Source: Lunularia cruciata
Lineage: Eukaryota; Streptophyta; Marchantiopsida; Lunulariales; Lunulariaceae
Length of the DNA stretch: 64,000 bases
Direction: 5' to 3'
NCBI GenBank assembly: GCA_948567375.1
Contig: OX419758.1
Coordinates: 60,331,001 to 60,395,000, forward strand
Both the position numbers and the translations under genes were made by a program. Below are positions 22,699 to 35,713 of this stretch, piece after piece. The notes below the pieces were generated by a model. It saw only the letters and a program-made list of their open reading frames with translations. It was not told the origin of the DNA and did no database searches. Each line of letters opens with the position of its first letter. Position 1 is the first letter of the stretch.

Positions 22699-23511
22699 GA
22701 GAATCATACCGTAGCTTTGATCATCTGAATCTCGACGTTCCGTATATCAAAAAGAGTTTAACAATTACCAGATGACGTAAGTGAGTGATACTTGGGACTA
22801 GGCCTGTTCCTTGAAGGAACTGGTACAAGTATCAGAGAGAGTCCACAGTTCGGCAAATACCGGATACCATAGCATAGAACCAAAAATTGTGGTGACCACC
22901 ACGAAGAAGTGTCAAGAGCCAGATTAGAGTCCCATTCTATCATTTGATGAGACAAGATTGTCAAACTTCTACCTTACTATTACAATTCTACAGGTTAAGC
23001 TGTTACAAATCTCCCACTTACAAGTACGCATTTGCAGTACCGTCACGGCCATACTACAGGCCAATCTGAACTAGAAAGTCCACGGCTCTTGAAGGTAACT
23101 CTCTTGTATACGATTTCCTTTCAGAAATCCATGAACATGTGGTCTCCACTTTCATTGACATCGGCGTACACATGTGAGTGTGTGTGAAGATGCATGCTAG
23201 ATGACAAAAATGGACTGGAAGTGAACCTACTTGCATTTTAGTTCGTAACCTTCAGGTCCAGAGCTGCGGATAGCCAGGGGCATTGTCAACGAACATTGAC
23301 ACAGCTGAAACTTTTCAAAACGGTTATTATTAGGATAAGTTTCTAGCATAAACTGATTCCCGAAGCGCATTACATTTCTCACTATTTATCTTCGAATTAT
23401 GCCGCAGATTACAGAAAATTAACTATGTCTACTAATTGCCGTGACTTGAGAAGAAAGTTAGCAAGGGCTGTAAAGAAGTTCATGTACAGAAGTTCAGGAC
23501 GAGGAGATAGT

Positions 23512-26194
23512 CTAGCGGGAATACTCATTCAGATCATTTGGCACTTCAACAATTTCAGTGTCAGCCAGGCATTCTTCTGGGGAGAGAGGTGGTAATTTCA
23601 TGGTCTTCCTCTTCAAATTGTGCTTGTGCCAATCACTCTTAAAGTGCTCCCGATATTGCTTGGCGTCTCCAACTTCAGCATGACATGTATTGCACCTTTG
23701 CTGTTTGACAACAGGTACATTCTTTTCGGATCCACCAACCTGATTGGAGCTTTTGCTATCCTTTTCCCTTTCAGACCCGTGTAAAGTTGATGTTCTAGAT
23801 GCTGTTCCTACCCCACCAAAGACAGCTCCATCAAGTGTAAATGACTCGCTGAATTTCGAAACAATAGAGGTCTCACCAGGGACTTCTTTGCCAGTTTTGG
23901 CTGGGTTTTTTGGAACGATATCCTCTGCATCAATAAGCTCATCCACAGTTCCATCCCCTTCTTTCTGAACAGCCATTGAAGCGACTTCGAGGCGCCCATC
24001 GTAATCTCGAACTACTAAATCGCACTCACGGAAATGACCTGGCTCGATTTGACAAACCTGAAAATTTCCATAAAAAGGTCGGTTTAATCTCCTACCATAC
24101 GTTTAAAAAGCATCTTGACCATCTCGACCTCAGAACTGTTGATCATACCATCCTAGTTTGCACTGTTGCTGTTCAAATGTAGCGACTGCCAGCAACGACT
24201 GCCCTCGCAGACTTTTTGAAATAGGTAACCCAATGGCTGTCGAAGCGCTCAATTGCACTTGAATTGACTTCCAAATAGACTGAGAAGATATCAAAGATTT
24301 TTACTTATCTAGACGAGACAGAAGGAGGGTAAGATATCTAATTTCAATTGAACGAAGGTTACCACAGTAAAAAGCTTGTTGGCCTCTTCTTCACTTTCGA
24401 TGGCGGCACTCCAAGCGTTTAATCTTTCAAGCAAAGCTGCCCTTTTATTCACGGCTACCACCAGTTTCAAACGCATTCGCGCTCTTGTGATAGGAAAATG
24501 CTTGGTAAGTTCCCGTATAAGTTCCAGGGCCTGAGGATTAAACGAGTTAGTGCTGGTGAAAGTGCTCTTCAGAAGGAAGAAAGATGCTTACACGTACATC
24601 TTATCTTCCTCCTTGGCTTTTACACGAAGAAGATGCCAAACAGCTGCTAAACTGGTGAATGTAGCACACCTGCTGCTTCGAGCTCCTGTGCGGATCAACA
24701 GCAAAGTGCACCTCCCGCATTAAACGCTCGATCATGCTGATTGTATAAGGTCGTTCCGTCTCAGGGTTAACAGTTTTGTGCATAACAATTGTTGCGATAT
24801 CTCGAAACTGACTTGAAAGTTGCGCTTCTCGCTCTTTCTCTGCAACTTGCAACTCGCCTTTCTCCAGTATCTGCGTCTCCATATAAGACTCTTAGCAAAC
24901 AATAGCAATAGCCTTAGACACAGGATGTCGACACCAGACCAACACGTGCCTTAAGGATCTAATAGGCCTCACAGACTACTCGCTCTTTTATGAACAAAAC
25001 GCACAAGAGAAACTTCGGCGCTCTTCGCTCTAAAGATCACATGCATCTTATCTAAGGAAGATGCATGACTTTAAACGCAGTAATACTTAATCCATGTAGG
25101 TCTCCCAACTGTCTGGAATAATCTCAGAGTTAAGCATTTTCTTCAGTCCACGGCAGAGCCCACTCCTCAAAATCTCCAAAACACTCCGTAAGTGTAGCAT
25201 CTACTTGAGAGTGACTGCCCACAAGGCTGGAAATCTTACCTCCAAACAAATCTTCTCGTGGTCGTCCGTACCAAAGGCTTGATTGAGTTCTTTCGATTTC
25301 GCCAAAACTCCTTTGGAAACATTTAAGAAGACTGTGTGCGTCTGCAAAACTTCATCAACATCCTTCTCCCTGCAGATAGAAACTCGGAGGTTACATTTTG
25401 TAGATCTTCAACTTAATTAGCATAAAACCCACTTTGTTCCTGAACCATGGACAGGCTATTCCGTTATGAAGTATCCACCACAACTTGATTCTGTATTTAC
25501 GCGGAGCTCATGGAAACGAGCAAGCGAGTAAAACGGCAGGAAATCACAGGAAACCCTAAAAAAAGCCAATGATTTGGATCATTTATTAGTGGGTTAGGAA
25601 GGGAAGTGGATGATTTGGCTGGTTGAAAAACCTGCATGAATCGCAGCTTCGAGATCAGACAAGAGGTCCACAAATTCCGTCAGAATTCTATAACTGATGC
25701 CAAACCCCAAAGGTAAAATAAGCAGAGGAAATTTTCTTCGCACTGGCAATTTCGCGTGGACCTTAGATTTCAACCGGAATAGCTATTTCAACGAACCGAA
25801 AGAAAACTACTGACACCAAACTACTGATACTCATCCCCCTAGAATAGTTCATTCCTGTTAGCGATTAGAAAACCTCTTTAAAAATTCACCGTTCTGGACG
25901 AGAACAAAGTTCGTAACAAAAACTAATTTCTACATAAAAACAGCGGTAAACCTCAGAGAGACCATGGATTCATAATGAAATGAATTGTTTATTTCCAGAA
26001 TTGATCGATCAATGCTCCAAGACAACAGAAAACGTCAACAATCCAGCCTTTGGAACTCACACTCGTGAACGCCAGGAGAGGACTTTGTTCTTGTAACAGG
26101 CAATTTCAAACCGATGACCACCTTTCTTCAATCGCACAACAGCAATATTCGTCAGCCTCTTCTGCCCCACGGGCTGCACGACTACACGCGACAT
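23512..26194 (-). CDS. SBDS: SBDS ribosome maturation protein, plant form with C-terminal C2H2 zinc finger, five exons
   Basis: Coding exons are 26194-26061, 25369-25240, 24870-24670, 24530-24363 and 24057-23512. All introns are GT-AG and the joins give one frame of 392 residues. SBDS works with the GTPase EFL1 to release eIF6 from late pre-60S ribosomal subunits in the cytoplasm. Exon 1 begins [16 protein letters not shown] and continues [14 protein letters not shown], the FYSH domain; exon 2 completes it (TVFLNVSKG). Exon 3 carries domain II with FRDIATIV and NPETERPYT, the most conserved SBDS block. Exons 4 and 5 carry domain III ([24 protein letters not shown]). An acidic, serine-rich linker leads to a finger with C333, C336, H349 and H355 (C-X2-C-X12-H-X5-H) and a basic stretch, an extension found in plant SBDS but not in human or yeast. 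Length is close to the roughly 370 residues of Arabidopsis. No frame defect is seen, so the gene looks functional. Confidence 0.97.
25040..25067. repeat. Perfect 10-bp hairpin in SBDS intron 2
   Basis: CATGCATCTT (25040-25049) and AAGATGCATG (25058-25067) are exact inverted copies around an 8-base loop, inside the 369-bp second intron. Confidence 0.85.
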
Positions 26195-29100
26195 CCCGTT
26201 CTTTCCTCTGTTCTAAAACCCACTTCCGACTTCACAGGTTCTCAAATTGAATTCGGCTTGATCGTCTCTTAAAATCCTGCCGATACCTGCTGCTCTTAGG
26301 AGGTTTCGGTTCAGCTCTCAAATGGAACGCCCTCGCGCTTCCGCATATACCCAACTTCAAGAGGGGAGAGGAGAGATCACGACGAAAAGTAACACAGTCA
26401 GATTATGAGAATTCCACTTACTTGAAGAAATCGAGTAAAATTAGGGGGTTTCGGATTTAAAGTCGACCAATATTTATTTACTGTCGGACATGCAGTGACA
26501 GAAATATTCTATCCTACCGATACCATAGAGGAATAGCAAGAGAATCGTTTCGTAAATTTTTTGAATTTTAAACTTTTTGGATAATTTAAGTTCTTTTGAC
26601 TTTTAAATTTATGACACCAAATTTTACGCGTAATCTCGTAACCGCCCAAACCCATAGGGCACATTGAGGGTTTCAAAGAAGGATTTACAAAACCCATGAA
26701 TATTCCAGAAAATATTCGACGGGAATTGCTAGGAGTTTCACCTGTAGCTACAAAATCTTTAACGGGTTAGTCATTAAAGGGTTTCAAGAATGTTTTATAT
26801 GGCCTTTTATGGCCACGCGGAAATTCCCAAAAATAATCTCACGTATCACCATAGGAAACCTTAACGAACGCTCTCAGAACAACTCAACTCAACACCATAA
26901 ACTAAACTGCAGGGTCAATTGTGCTTATTAGTTGGAAAAACTATGGCAATACGATAGTTAGCTGATCCGTTAAGAAACCTAGGGGGTCTCAAATCCATAT
27001 GGCGGTCTAGTTACTGCATTATGGGATTCGAGTCATTTTATTATTTTCCAAGACCAGTGAAAAGTTAGGGGACAAAGAGGGGATGGGATTTAAGAATCAT
27101 GCCCGTGAAGTAATAAATAATGCGAATGTACAAGGGCTTGGTAAAAATATCGGGACATGTGGACCTCGAATTTCCTCTAATTAGTATTTATCACCTACCG
27201 TACCATAAATTTATCCAGGACCCTATAAAAGAAATTTATGGTAAATGGTAGTACGCAATAACTCCCCAACTAATAGACCCTAATGAACACGCCGGACAAC
27301 TTTTGGACGGGTGATAGGCGTTTCCGTTTTTTAGGAGGGGCCTAATTAACAAGGTTCAGGGAAGAATTAGGTGAGTATTTTGAGTAAGGAAGTTTGAAAG
27401 AAGAATAAAGTGTGTCAAGATTAATAAGAAATATTCTCAAAACCTGCGGGCAGTCACAAACTACGTATGGTCTCAACATTGAAATGTGAGATTTGAATAT
27501 CATCCCACTGGTGACATAGCGATACTCAAAGATAGAAACAAAAGAGATGGGTGATATATTTTTGCAAATAGAAATATTTGCACATTTTTGCATAAGGGAT
27601 GAGTGTCAATATGAGTAGAAACCATATTAAGGATGATTGTACGAGTTGTTCTGATGATGAAGGTTATTGGATACAAAGTACTGGGGAATTTGATTGATTT
27701 ATGGGTGCACCAACATCACTAACAAACATCATTAAGCAAACCTTTGGGTACCATATTCAAGCTAAAACTAGATTTAGAATTGGGTGGTGCCATATTCTCT
27801 CACATAGAAACTAGATTGATTGTAAAAACTTTTGTTCTGAACTTTGTTGGGTCCAAGGATTTGAACTTTTGTAGTGATACATGGGCGCCAACATGACAAC
27901 TAAACCTCCCTAACATTATGATGCCTTGAGTAAATTTACACATAATGCACCAAACTTAAAACTTGAAGAGTTTTTTCATAAGCACCTTGGAGATTATAGA
28001 ATTAGAATTGAGTTTAGTGAACCATGGAGGACGTAAACTCTCAAATCACAAGGCATGCATGTACTCCCATTCCTCTACTCTCTCAATTGTAACATAGAGC
28101 ATTTGCCTCTCATTCTCTTATCAAGGAATCATAATTATACTCTCTCTTCTACAAGTACCTCTCCAATTGTTAACAATATTGGATTTCAAGATCTCATTAT
28201 TATTCTAGCAATGCCAATATGATATGCTCAATTTACTCCTTTCTTGCATAAAAAAGCAAAATGTGACAAAGATCATTTCAGAATGGTCCTCCATCATTAT
28301 GCCCAAATTATTTGGAGGAAGCTCGAGCACTTTAAGTAGATATATGGGACATTTGCAAAAACTCAATTCAAAAGAGTTTTGCATTCAGCTACATGACCAT
28401 TTTTCTCATGAGATTCATAAAGCGGTTTCCTAAGTTCATAAATTGTGAGAGATTGTAGAGAAAATATGCTTGTTATATAAAATCCTATAAAAACACATGG
28501 GAAGGATAAATATACAAGCAAGAGTCTCACGGAGAAGAAGATTAGGAGAGGATGTACAACTATAGATCATAAATTGAATCATCTTTGTCCTTATTTTGAT
28601 CAAATGGATGTTTGTTTGGGGTAGATCCAACATTTCCTCCTAGTGCTTGTAAGTATGGGGGATTGGAAGTGAATTGAGCATATCTAAATGTGCAAGCAGA
28701 GAGGATGAAATTGGAAGCAGAGTTACACCTGAAAAGAAGTAGGAATTGTGCATGAAGGTACTACTTTGTCAAGGGTTTCACAAGCTTCACAAGCATCTCT
28801 TCAATCCATCCCATTTAGGCTCTTCACAAGGGTTCCATTTTGACATATCCCATTCATTTCTAATTTTCAGTTCCCAACACCAAAGAGAGGTTTGATGGGG
28901 TAGAGGAGTTCAAGGAAGATTTTTTGACTCCAAGACCAAGAGCCCAAGAAGAAAGTTCAATACCTCAAGAAGAAATTACAACAAGAGTAGAGGTAGCAAA
29001 ATTCCATCTGGAGTTAGATAAAGGAGATTAAGACCAAGAAGGGAGCAACAAGACACCTCACACAAGAGGAGGAAATCATAAAAAGCAAATCCAAAGACAA

Positions 29101-31880
29101 TCCTCACCCTTTCTTAGTTTGCAGAAGACATGGCTGGCCATAAAAAACTGAAGGCTCTAGAGGCAATGGAGAGATGTAAATTAGTAGTGATTAATTCTCA
29201 AAAATTAAGAATTAATCATTAGTTGATATTGAGAAAGATTGAGAAATTGAGAGGGAAACTTGAAGCCAAAAATATATCCAAGACTCAAAATTGAAGTTCA
29301 AAGAAAGAAATGCTAAAGCAAGATGGTTTTATGAGATGACTTTAGAATCAAGTAGATAGGGAAAACACATGTTGAGATCAAGAGCATTATGACTATTATA
29401 TCAAAATTAGATGCACAACTTTCACAAACTTGTACTAGTGATCCGGATTGTAGCCTTTGTAGATCTAGTGGTAATGATAACAACTCTTTATTGTAGTTTT
29501 AGTGCACATGATAGTAGACTAGATGCAATATGTGGTTGTTAGTCCTTGCAAATCTAGATCTAGTGTAGATGATACAAGACTGAACTATATGCAACATGTG
29601 GATTGTTCCCCTCTAATGCATATGATATAATAATTTATTTCTTCTATCTTGATCTGCATGAGTGGTTCATAAGCTGCATGGAATTTCTTGAGAAGAGTTT
29701 TAGTCATGGTATTGCTCATTCCTTGCTAGGGTTTAGAAAGCCCGTCAAGAGGATCTAACCACAATTTCCATGGATTGGTAATTATAGTAAGTGTTTGCTT
29801 GCACTATAAAGTCCTTTCTTGTCTACTAATGGGCTTTGCTTGGGTTGTTTAGGTTTTCTCACCTTCATGGAGTGTTGCTTAGGGGTAGAAGGGTCTGTTG
29901 CTCATAAATGGGCATTGCTTGTGCACATGGGGCTTTTCTCATGCCTTTGGGACCTTGCTCATGCTTTTCAGGCTTTGCTTGTGCCTTTGAAGTGCTTAGA
30001 TCTTCACTAGTTTTTAGTTATTGAACCTCTAGGTGTATGTAACTTGAGTAATTTAGGTACTTGGCAAAGATGTCATTTATCATTCCTCGGCTACATATAA
30101 CTTTGGGCTACAATAATCCAGATTATATTTTCATGGAAAGTGCCAAAACTTGGCTAAAAATGGTGTTTTTCTTCTATGTACTTGTCTTTACCAAACATCT
30201 CCCATGCTATATGTAAGTATCATAGGTATCATAGTAAAACTTGTTATAACATCCTCTAGTTTAGTTAGAAGATGAATGGTTTACTTTATCAACGGTCTTC
30301 TTTTTCTCTATATATGAAAAAGGAGATGTTCAAGAATGGTCTAAAAGTTAATGATTATAAAATTGAAGAAAAAAATATAGTGCAAGCCAATTAGCAATAC
30401 TTGATCACAAGTATGTATACCAACATAAATATATTCAAATTTTTTCACACTAACATTACACTTGCCTAATATGACATAATTAACACATATTCAAAGTCTT
30501 CCATACTATCATAACCATATGCACAATTATTCATCCTAATATAAACATATTCATAAAATTGCACACTCACATATTGGTCCACACTATCAAAACCATATGC
30601 ACAAGTATTCACCCTAATATAAATATATGCACCAAAATCCACATTACCATATGCATCAAACTAAACCAAAAAAACATAATTGATGCACTTTAAGAATAAT
30701 GGGTGGCTAATAAGCAGTATTGGTGTAGATATAAAGATATATAAAGATATATAAAAATGTAATGAGGCAATGTAAAAGTACTCTATTCCAATACACTCTA
30801 GTGCATCACAAGAGGTCTAAAGCCATGTGTCCATTCCAATATGATAGATTGCATCATCAAGGCATCAAAAGATATATCTATGGATCCACACCATACTATA
30901 TCTCCACATTCAATTCCACTCAACTTGGTGCATGAGGAGATTGTAGAAAGATAGAGCATGCTCATACATGGATCCACACTATACTCTCTAAAACAACCTG
31001 ATCTTCACTCTGAGCCAAGGAAGTCTATAGCAAAGTGTGTATTTACTCAAAATCTGTCTAAGGGAGTTCTGAAAAGGTCCCATGAGGTATGTAAATCTAC
31101 TACTCTTGTCAAAAAATGAGTAAATGCTAGAGGATAAATAGCACCATGGATTTGGTTCCTAGAATAGGGAAGGACTGTTCTATAAATATATCTCAAAGGC
31201 ATAGACCCAAAGTTGTAAATGCACCATAATATCTATAAGTGAAACATCCTCATATCCATCCTCTACATCAAATAAGCCACAAGGCACTCCCGTATATGCA
31301 CACCCAAAGGGAGGAAACCCTCATCACACACAGATCAAAGGAGAGTCTCTACCTCTACTCTTGTTTTCTATCAAAATGATAACCTCAAACCATGTCAAAT
31401 AATACTCCATAAACTCTCTAACTCTAAGTTATGATATATAAGTAAATGTACACTTACTTATATAATCCAACCACCCTGATTTCTCTACCAAGGTCCTCCA
31501 CTATACATAGATAGGACTTTTATCCCACATAATATCAAAAACCAAAATTTGCCTCTAGTTATCTATTTGCCTTATAGACCATAAATGATCTATGGAATGA
31601 ACTATTCTTCTAGTTCTACTCATCTTCTTTCTAAACATCCTTAGTCAAGAAAGTCATAAAATAAAATCATAATCCTCTCCTCAAGCCACTCTATCTCCTT
31701 ATGTGTATAACTAAAAATGGGTACGAGTACAAGATCATCAAACACAAAAGGTCTCTAAGAACTAATACACATTTCATATCTAAGAATATTAGGCTCTTCC
31801 CTAGGCTCATAACTGATGCCCTTTTTACTTGTTGTTTGAGTCCCATGAGTGACACTCTCTATCTGCTCCATTTGAGTCTC
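26195..31880. other. SBDS upstream region and long stretch without a recognised gene
   Basis: About 26195-26500 should hold the SBDS 5' leader and promoter; it is richer in CpG, but no TATA box is evident. From about 26500 the sequence turns AT-rich. Open frames stay under 85 codons and show no domain. About 28880-29360 is purine-rich. About 29800-30010 has loosely repeated phrases such as GGGCTTTGCTTGTGC. About 30410-30665 is a diffuse tandem repeat. The stretch from about 27600 on is probably old transposon sequence of a type not identified. Confidence 0.4.
30410..30665. repeat. Diffuse AT-rich tandem repeat
   Basis: The phrase ACTATCATAACCATATGCACA, followed by ATTCATCCTAATATAAACATAT, recurs after about 77 bp with a few changes (about 30505 and 30582). 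Weaker partial copies lie before and after. Confidence 0.65.
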
Positions 31881-34800
31881 ATGAGTGCATGAGTATGTTG
31901 TTATACATCATACATCACTATCAACATCATACACTATAGAAACACAACTCATAAAAAAGTCATACATGAACTCTAAAGTATCATAATGACTCTCTAGCTA
32001 GCTATTAGGCCCTCAATTCTAGATAGCCATCTACTCCAAGTATTCCAGTGCTATCAAGCTCCATTGTTAGTTACATGTCTACAATCTATAGCACATAAAG
32101 ATTGAACTAGCTATAGGTCAAGTACATCAAGGGCATAGCCATGCCATATGCCATCCTCTCAAATCACTATCACATACCAACTTAGTAGTAGTTCCACAAG
32201 AAGAGCCACATTACATACACTGCAAGCATGCACATAAAACTGCCAAGCTTGGGTCCAAGAGTGCACAACATACAATTGTGCATATGATCCTTCCAAAACA
32301 CACCATCATATCCTTCCAAAATGAGGACTTTAGAAGGTAAAACTTGTGCATTTTAAAGATAGTGTGGCCAATAGTCACATCAAGTATAGTCAATGTATTT
32401 TGTTGTAGATATATACAATCACCTTGATGAAATTGACGACTTGAATAAAAGCATAGCTTAAGGGATCCCTATCTTGATAAAATGTTTAGTTCTCAAAAGC
32501 CTTCACCATCACTCTCCAAAAGGTCTTTGCATGTTGAGAACATGCGCTCACCCATACATTTGGATCATCCAAGTCTAAAACTATAGTAGTATCATGCATG
32601 TAGGCAAATCTTGATCTTGTCCATAGAGTAGAAAGAAAGGAGAGAAGGATACCAAGGAGACTTACCAAGTGAATTGATAGCCCATGTGCAACCAAGGTAA
32701 CTAGAGATCCCAATCTTCCAAGTGGCCTCTTTGCAAATGATACTTATGCAATCCTCTCTTCATTATCTAAACCACTCTCTTTGCTAAAAAATCTACCTTA
32801 AGGTGATCTTGGGAGGTAGTGTGGTGATCATTCAAGGCCTTATCACACAAGGTCTGAAACTCTTCCAAGAATTCTATACCCTGATCAGTCAAAATCTCAA
32901 TTGGTACAACAAAATGACTAAGAACTCAATCCAAGAAGAAGTAAGCTATCTCTTCACTAGAATTGTCAAGAAGCCACCAACTCAATCCACTTAGAGAAGT
33001 TCTCTACTATAACAAAATATACCAATGATGTTTCACAATTGATAGTTAATGTCCAACAAAGTCTAAACTTTGGTGGTAATCTAATCCCATGATAGATAAT
33101 GGGTGTAATTATGGCATGAGAACATTAAATGATGTTCTAACTTGGTCATAAAACACACATATGGGAACAAACTATGGCACATCAGTTTGTATATTGCATC
33201 ATCAATAATGACTCTAGAGTAAGCTAAATGTATACTTTACTCCAAAATGTCCTAGCTCCTCATGAGCATGATATCTTAATTATGATCTCTAAGATAGAAG
33301 TAGTATTACTTGCACTATACCATCCTCCCATATACAAAGAAGGAGTATACCCTCCAATCTAAATTGCTTGGCTTGTTGAAGGCCACATCTCTCTCCTTAG
33401 CATCAACTATGCCACCCACAACATCAATACAAAAATAATCCTTCACTAAGATATCATTATGAATGTCTTGTTGACCTATACCAATATCTCCAACTTTTGG
33501 ATCTAAGACCTCAACAATTCATCTTGTCTATGCTAAAAGGTGTACCATTAGAGTTTTAGAAAATATACATAGAAAGGTAGATACATGCCAACATGGCACC
33601 ATCTCCTCATTTGTTTTACCATGTCAACATGCTCCAATCTGATCCTATTGGTTGGGACATGGAGTTCTAATCAACTCATCTTCCTCCAATTCACCACTCC
33701 ATGCCTGTGAATAACCATAAATCATACTCCTATAAAATTAGAGCCCATTGTGCAAGCTTCCTTAAAAGCTTGTTGGACTCTATCAACCACTTCAATGGTT
33801 GATGATTAGTGATGAGAGTGAAAGGGTTACCAAATAGATAACATTGGAAATGTGCTATTGCCCATATTAGTACAAAGCCCTCTCCTTTATACAAAATATA
33901 CTTTACCTCCACTAAAGTATTGGAGCAACTAGCATTGGCCACCACAAACTCCTTCCCCTCATCATCCTATTGAGTGAGCACTACTCCAAGCTCCAATATA
34001 CTCTAATAAGTATGAATCTTGAATGGTCATCTTATGATTGGTCTCCTAAGAATAGGTGCAAATGTCAACCTCTCCTTGAGCTTTATAAATGCACTATCCT
34101 ACTCATCTTCCCAACACCATTCTTGTGTAAGCTTTGTTAGCTTTGTCAAGTCCTTGGCTATAACACTAAATCCTTTAACATATTGGCAATAGAAGTTTGC
34201 CAACCTGAGGAATGCTTGTACTTTGCTCATATCCACAGGAAAAGGAATATGTGCATTACACTCCACCTTGGTCTATTGAACACCAAGGCCACTAGGGTAG
34301 ATAGTGACACTTAAATACTCAACATGCTCATGGAAGAATCCACCTTTTCCAAAATGTAATTTGTGTCCATGAGATCTCAATCTCTCAAACACCTCCAACA
34401 AATATTTCTCATTGCTCCTCCATAATAGTGTTATAGACTAAAATATCATCAATATAACATTAAGCAAAATCCAATCTTGCTAGAATCCTATCCATGACCA
34501 TTTGGAACTTCGTAGGAGCAATTTTTTACCCAAATAATAAGAATTTCCACTTATAAAATACATCTTTACCATGAGGATCAACAGCCCATCTTGTTATCTT
34601 GGATGTGTCTTCCTCCTTGATTAGCAATTGATGATATCTTACTCACAGATCTAAAGTACTAAAGATTTTCCAATCACACCAAAGATCTCCAATGTAAGCA
34701 TGGCATACAGATCAGCCCTAGTTTGTTGGTTGATAGGACAATAATCTCCACACATCCACCTATTTGTTTAGTTGTTATCCATATCTTTCTTGGCTAGCAT

Positions 34801-35411
34801 ATTGTAGCTAAAGCATACACTCCATGTGAAATTTCCACCAAAATAGCTTCAAAATGGTCTCTACTTTAGCTTTAAATCAATGCTCTTGCCACGTCAAAGA
34901 ACTAATATATCACTAATCAGCTCAATATATTATTAATCCAAATATTAAGTACCTTTAGAGCACCCAAATTCTTCATGTTGAAGGTAAAAACACTTGTGTA
35001 GTTCCTTAAGGACCTCCAATATTTCCCCTATTATAAGCTTGGATCCAATATTTGGCTCCAAAGTATGCTCTATAACTAATATAGGAGTGGAATATGCACT
35101 AATTAGTTGCTACACAAGGCCCTTAATGTCATGCCTCAATTGCTAGAGTCTTCAACTCCCTCTACTCTAGTTGCAAGCTCCACATGTCCTCTAGTTGCAT
35201 CTCAAGTAGACCAAGGGTGTAACCCAAGTAGACCATGCTCACCAAGATGTACCCCAAATAGACCACTCTCACAAGTAGCCATTGGTTGTGTCCCAAGAAT
35301 ACTATGCCCACTAAGTTTATCACCCCTAACATGTACTTGAACCATCTTGATAGGGATGGAGCTCACGAGTGTCTTAGTGGTGTTGCTTATCAAATGCATC
35401 TTATGCTACTC
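31880..35411 (-). mobile_element. Element E2: second family E Gypsy relic, 5' part missing
   Basis: Read on the minus strand it follows element E1 from about its position 10810 to its tail near 15200. It is cut on its 5' side at 35411 by a family C LTR fragment. It contains reverse transcriptase, RNase H and integrase remnants and the same 3' tail. Against E1 it carries one extra copy of a roughly 30-bp unit around 35210-35270. Confidence 0.75.
32700..34860 (-). pseudogene. RT, RNase H and integrase remnants of element E2
   Basis: The minus strand at about 34430-34510 reads ARLDFA, a stop, then CYIDDILVYN, the reverse transcriptase active site. RNase H is open for 72 codons at 33945-33730, with ASCSNTLVEVKY and ITNHQPLKWL. 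The integrase remnant follows to about 32700. Each domain is matched by the better preserved frame in E1 at 11380-13560. Stops and shifts are frequent. Confidence 0.7.
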
Positions 35412-35711
35412 TATAACACCCATTTATGCATATATGTGTTCTACATTAATCATGATTAGTTAAAGTTAGTCATAGCTAAGATAGAGGGGGACCTTACTTT
35501 AGAGGAAGTGGAAAAGATGAGCAATACTATTTTAGATTTAAATCTATTGACTTGGTATTTATTCCTAGGTGTTTAGTTTTGAGGAAAGAAAGCAAAACTC
35601 TTGGACTCATAAGCCTTTTTGCTTTGGATTCTTCTATAGTCCAAGGATAATCCATGTAACTGAATCTTTGACTTAATGATTAAGTCTGAATAAGACCATA
35701 TATCAAAGTAG
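35412..35711 (+). repeat. Old family C LTR fragment
   Basis: TATAACACCCATTTATGCAT at the start and several blocks after it (for example AAAGTTAGTCATAGCTAAGATAGA and GACCTTACTTTAGAGGAAGT in shorter parts) match the reverse complement of the element C LTR, with many substitutions and gaps. It begins at the LTR end and is cut at 35711, where element D sequence starts. It shows that family C is older than the young copy at 43195-51039. Confidence 0.85.
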
Positions 35712-35713
35712 AG

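Larger units (their letters stand above)
20563..23511. other. Spacer between DPM3 and SBDS, no gene recognised
   Basis: About 2.9 kb between the 5' end of DPM3 and the 3' end of SBDS, both on the minus strand. Open frames reach about 87 codons (21676-21939) without any recognisable domain. A 12-bp direct repeat (ATCAACGTGAAT) lies at about 20650. Hairpins are at 21093-21157, 22384-22479 and 22659-22698. The left part should contain the DPM3 promoter and the right part the SBDS 3' UTR, but no TATA box or polyadenylation signal could be fixed. Confidence 0.45.

Noticed and set aside
25630-25690. Open stretch with good splice signals between SBDS exons 1 and 2
   Set aside because: Its translation does not match SBDS, and direct joining of 26061 to 25369 gives the conserved sequence without it.
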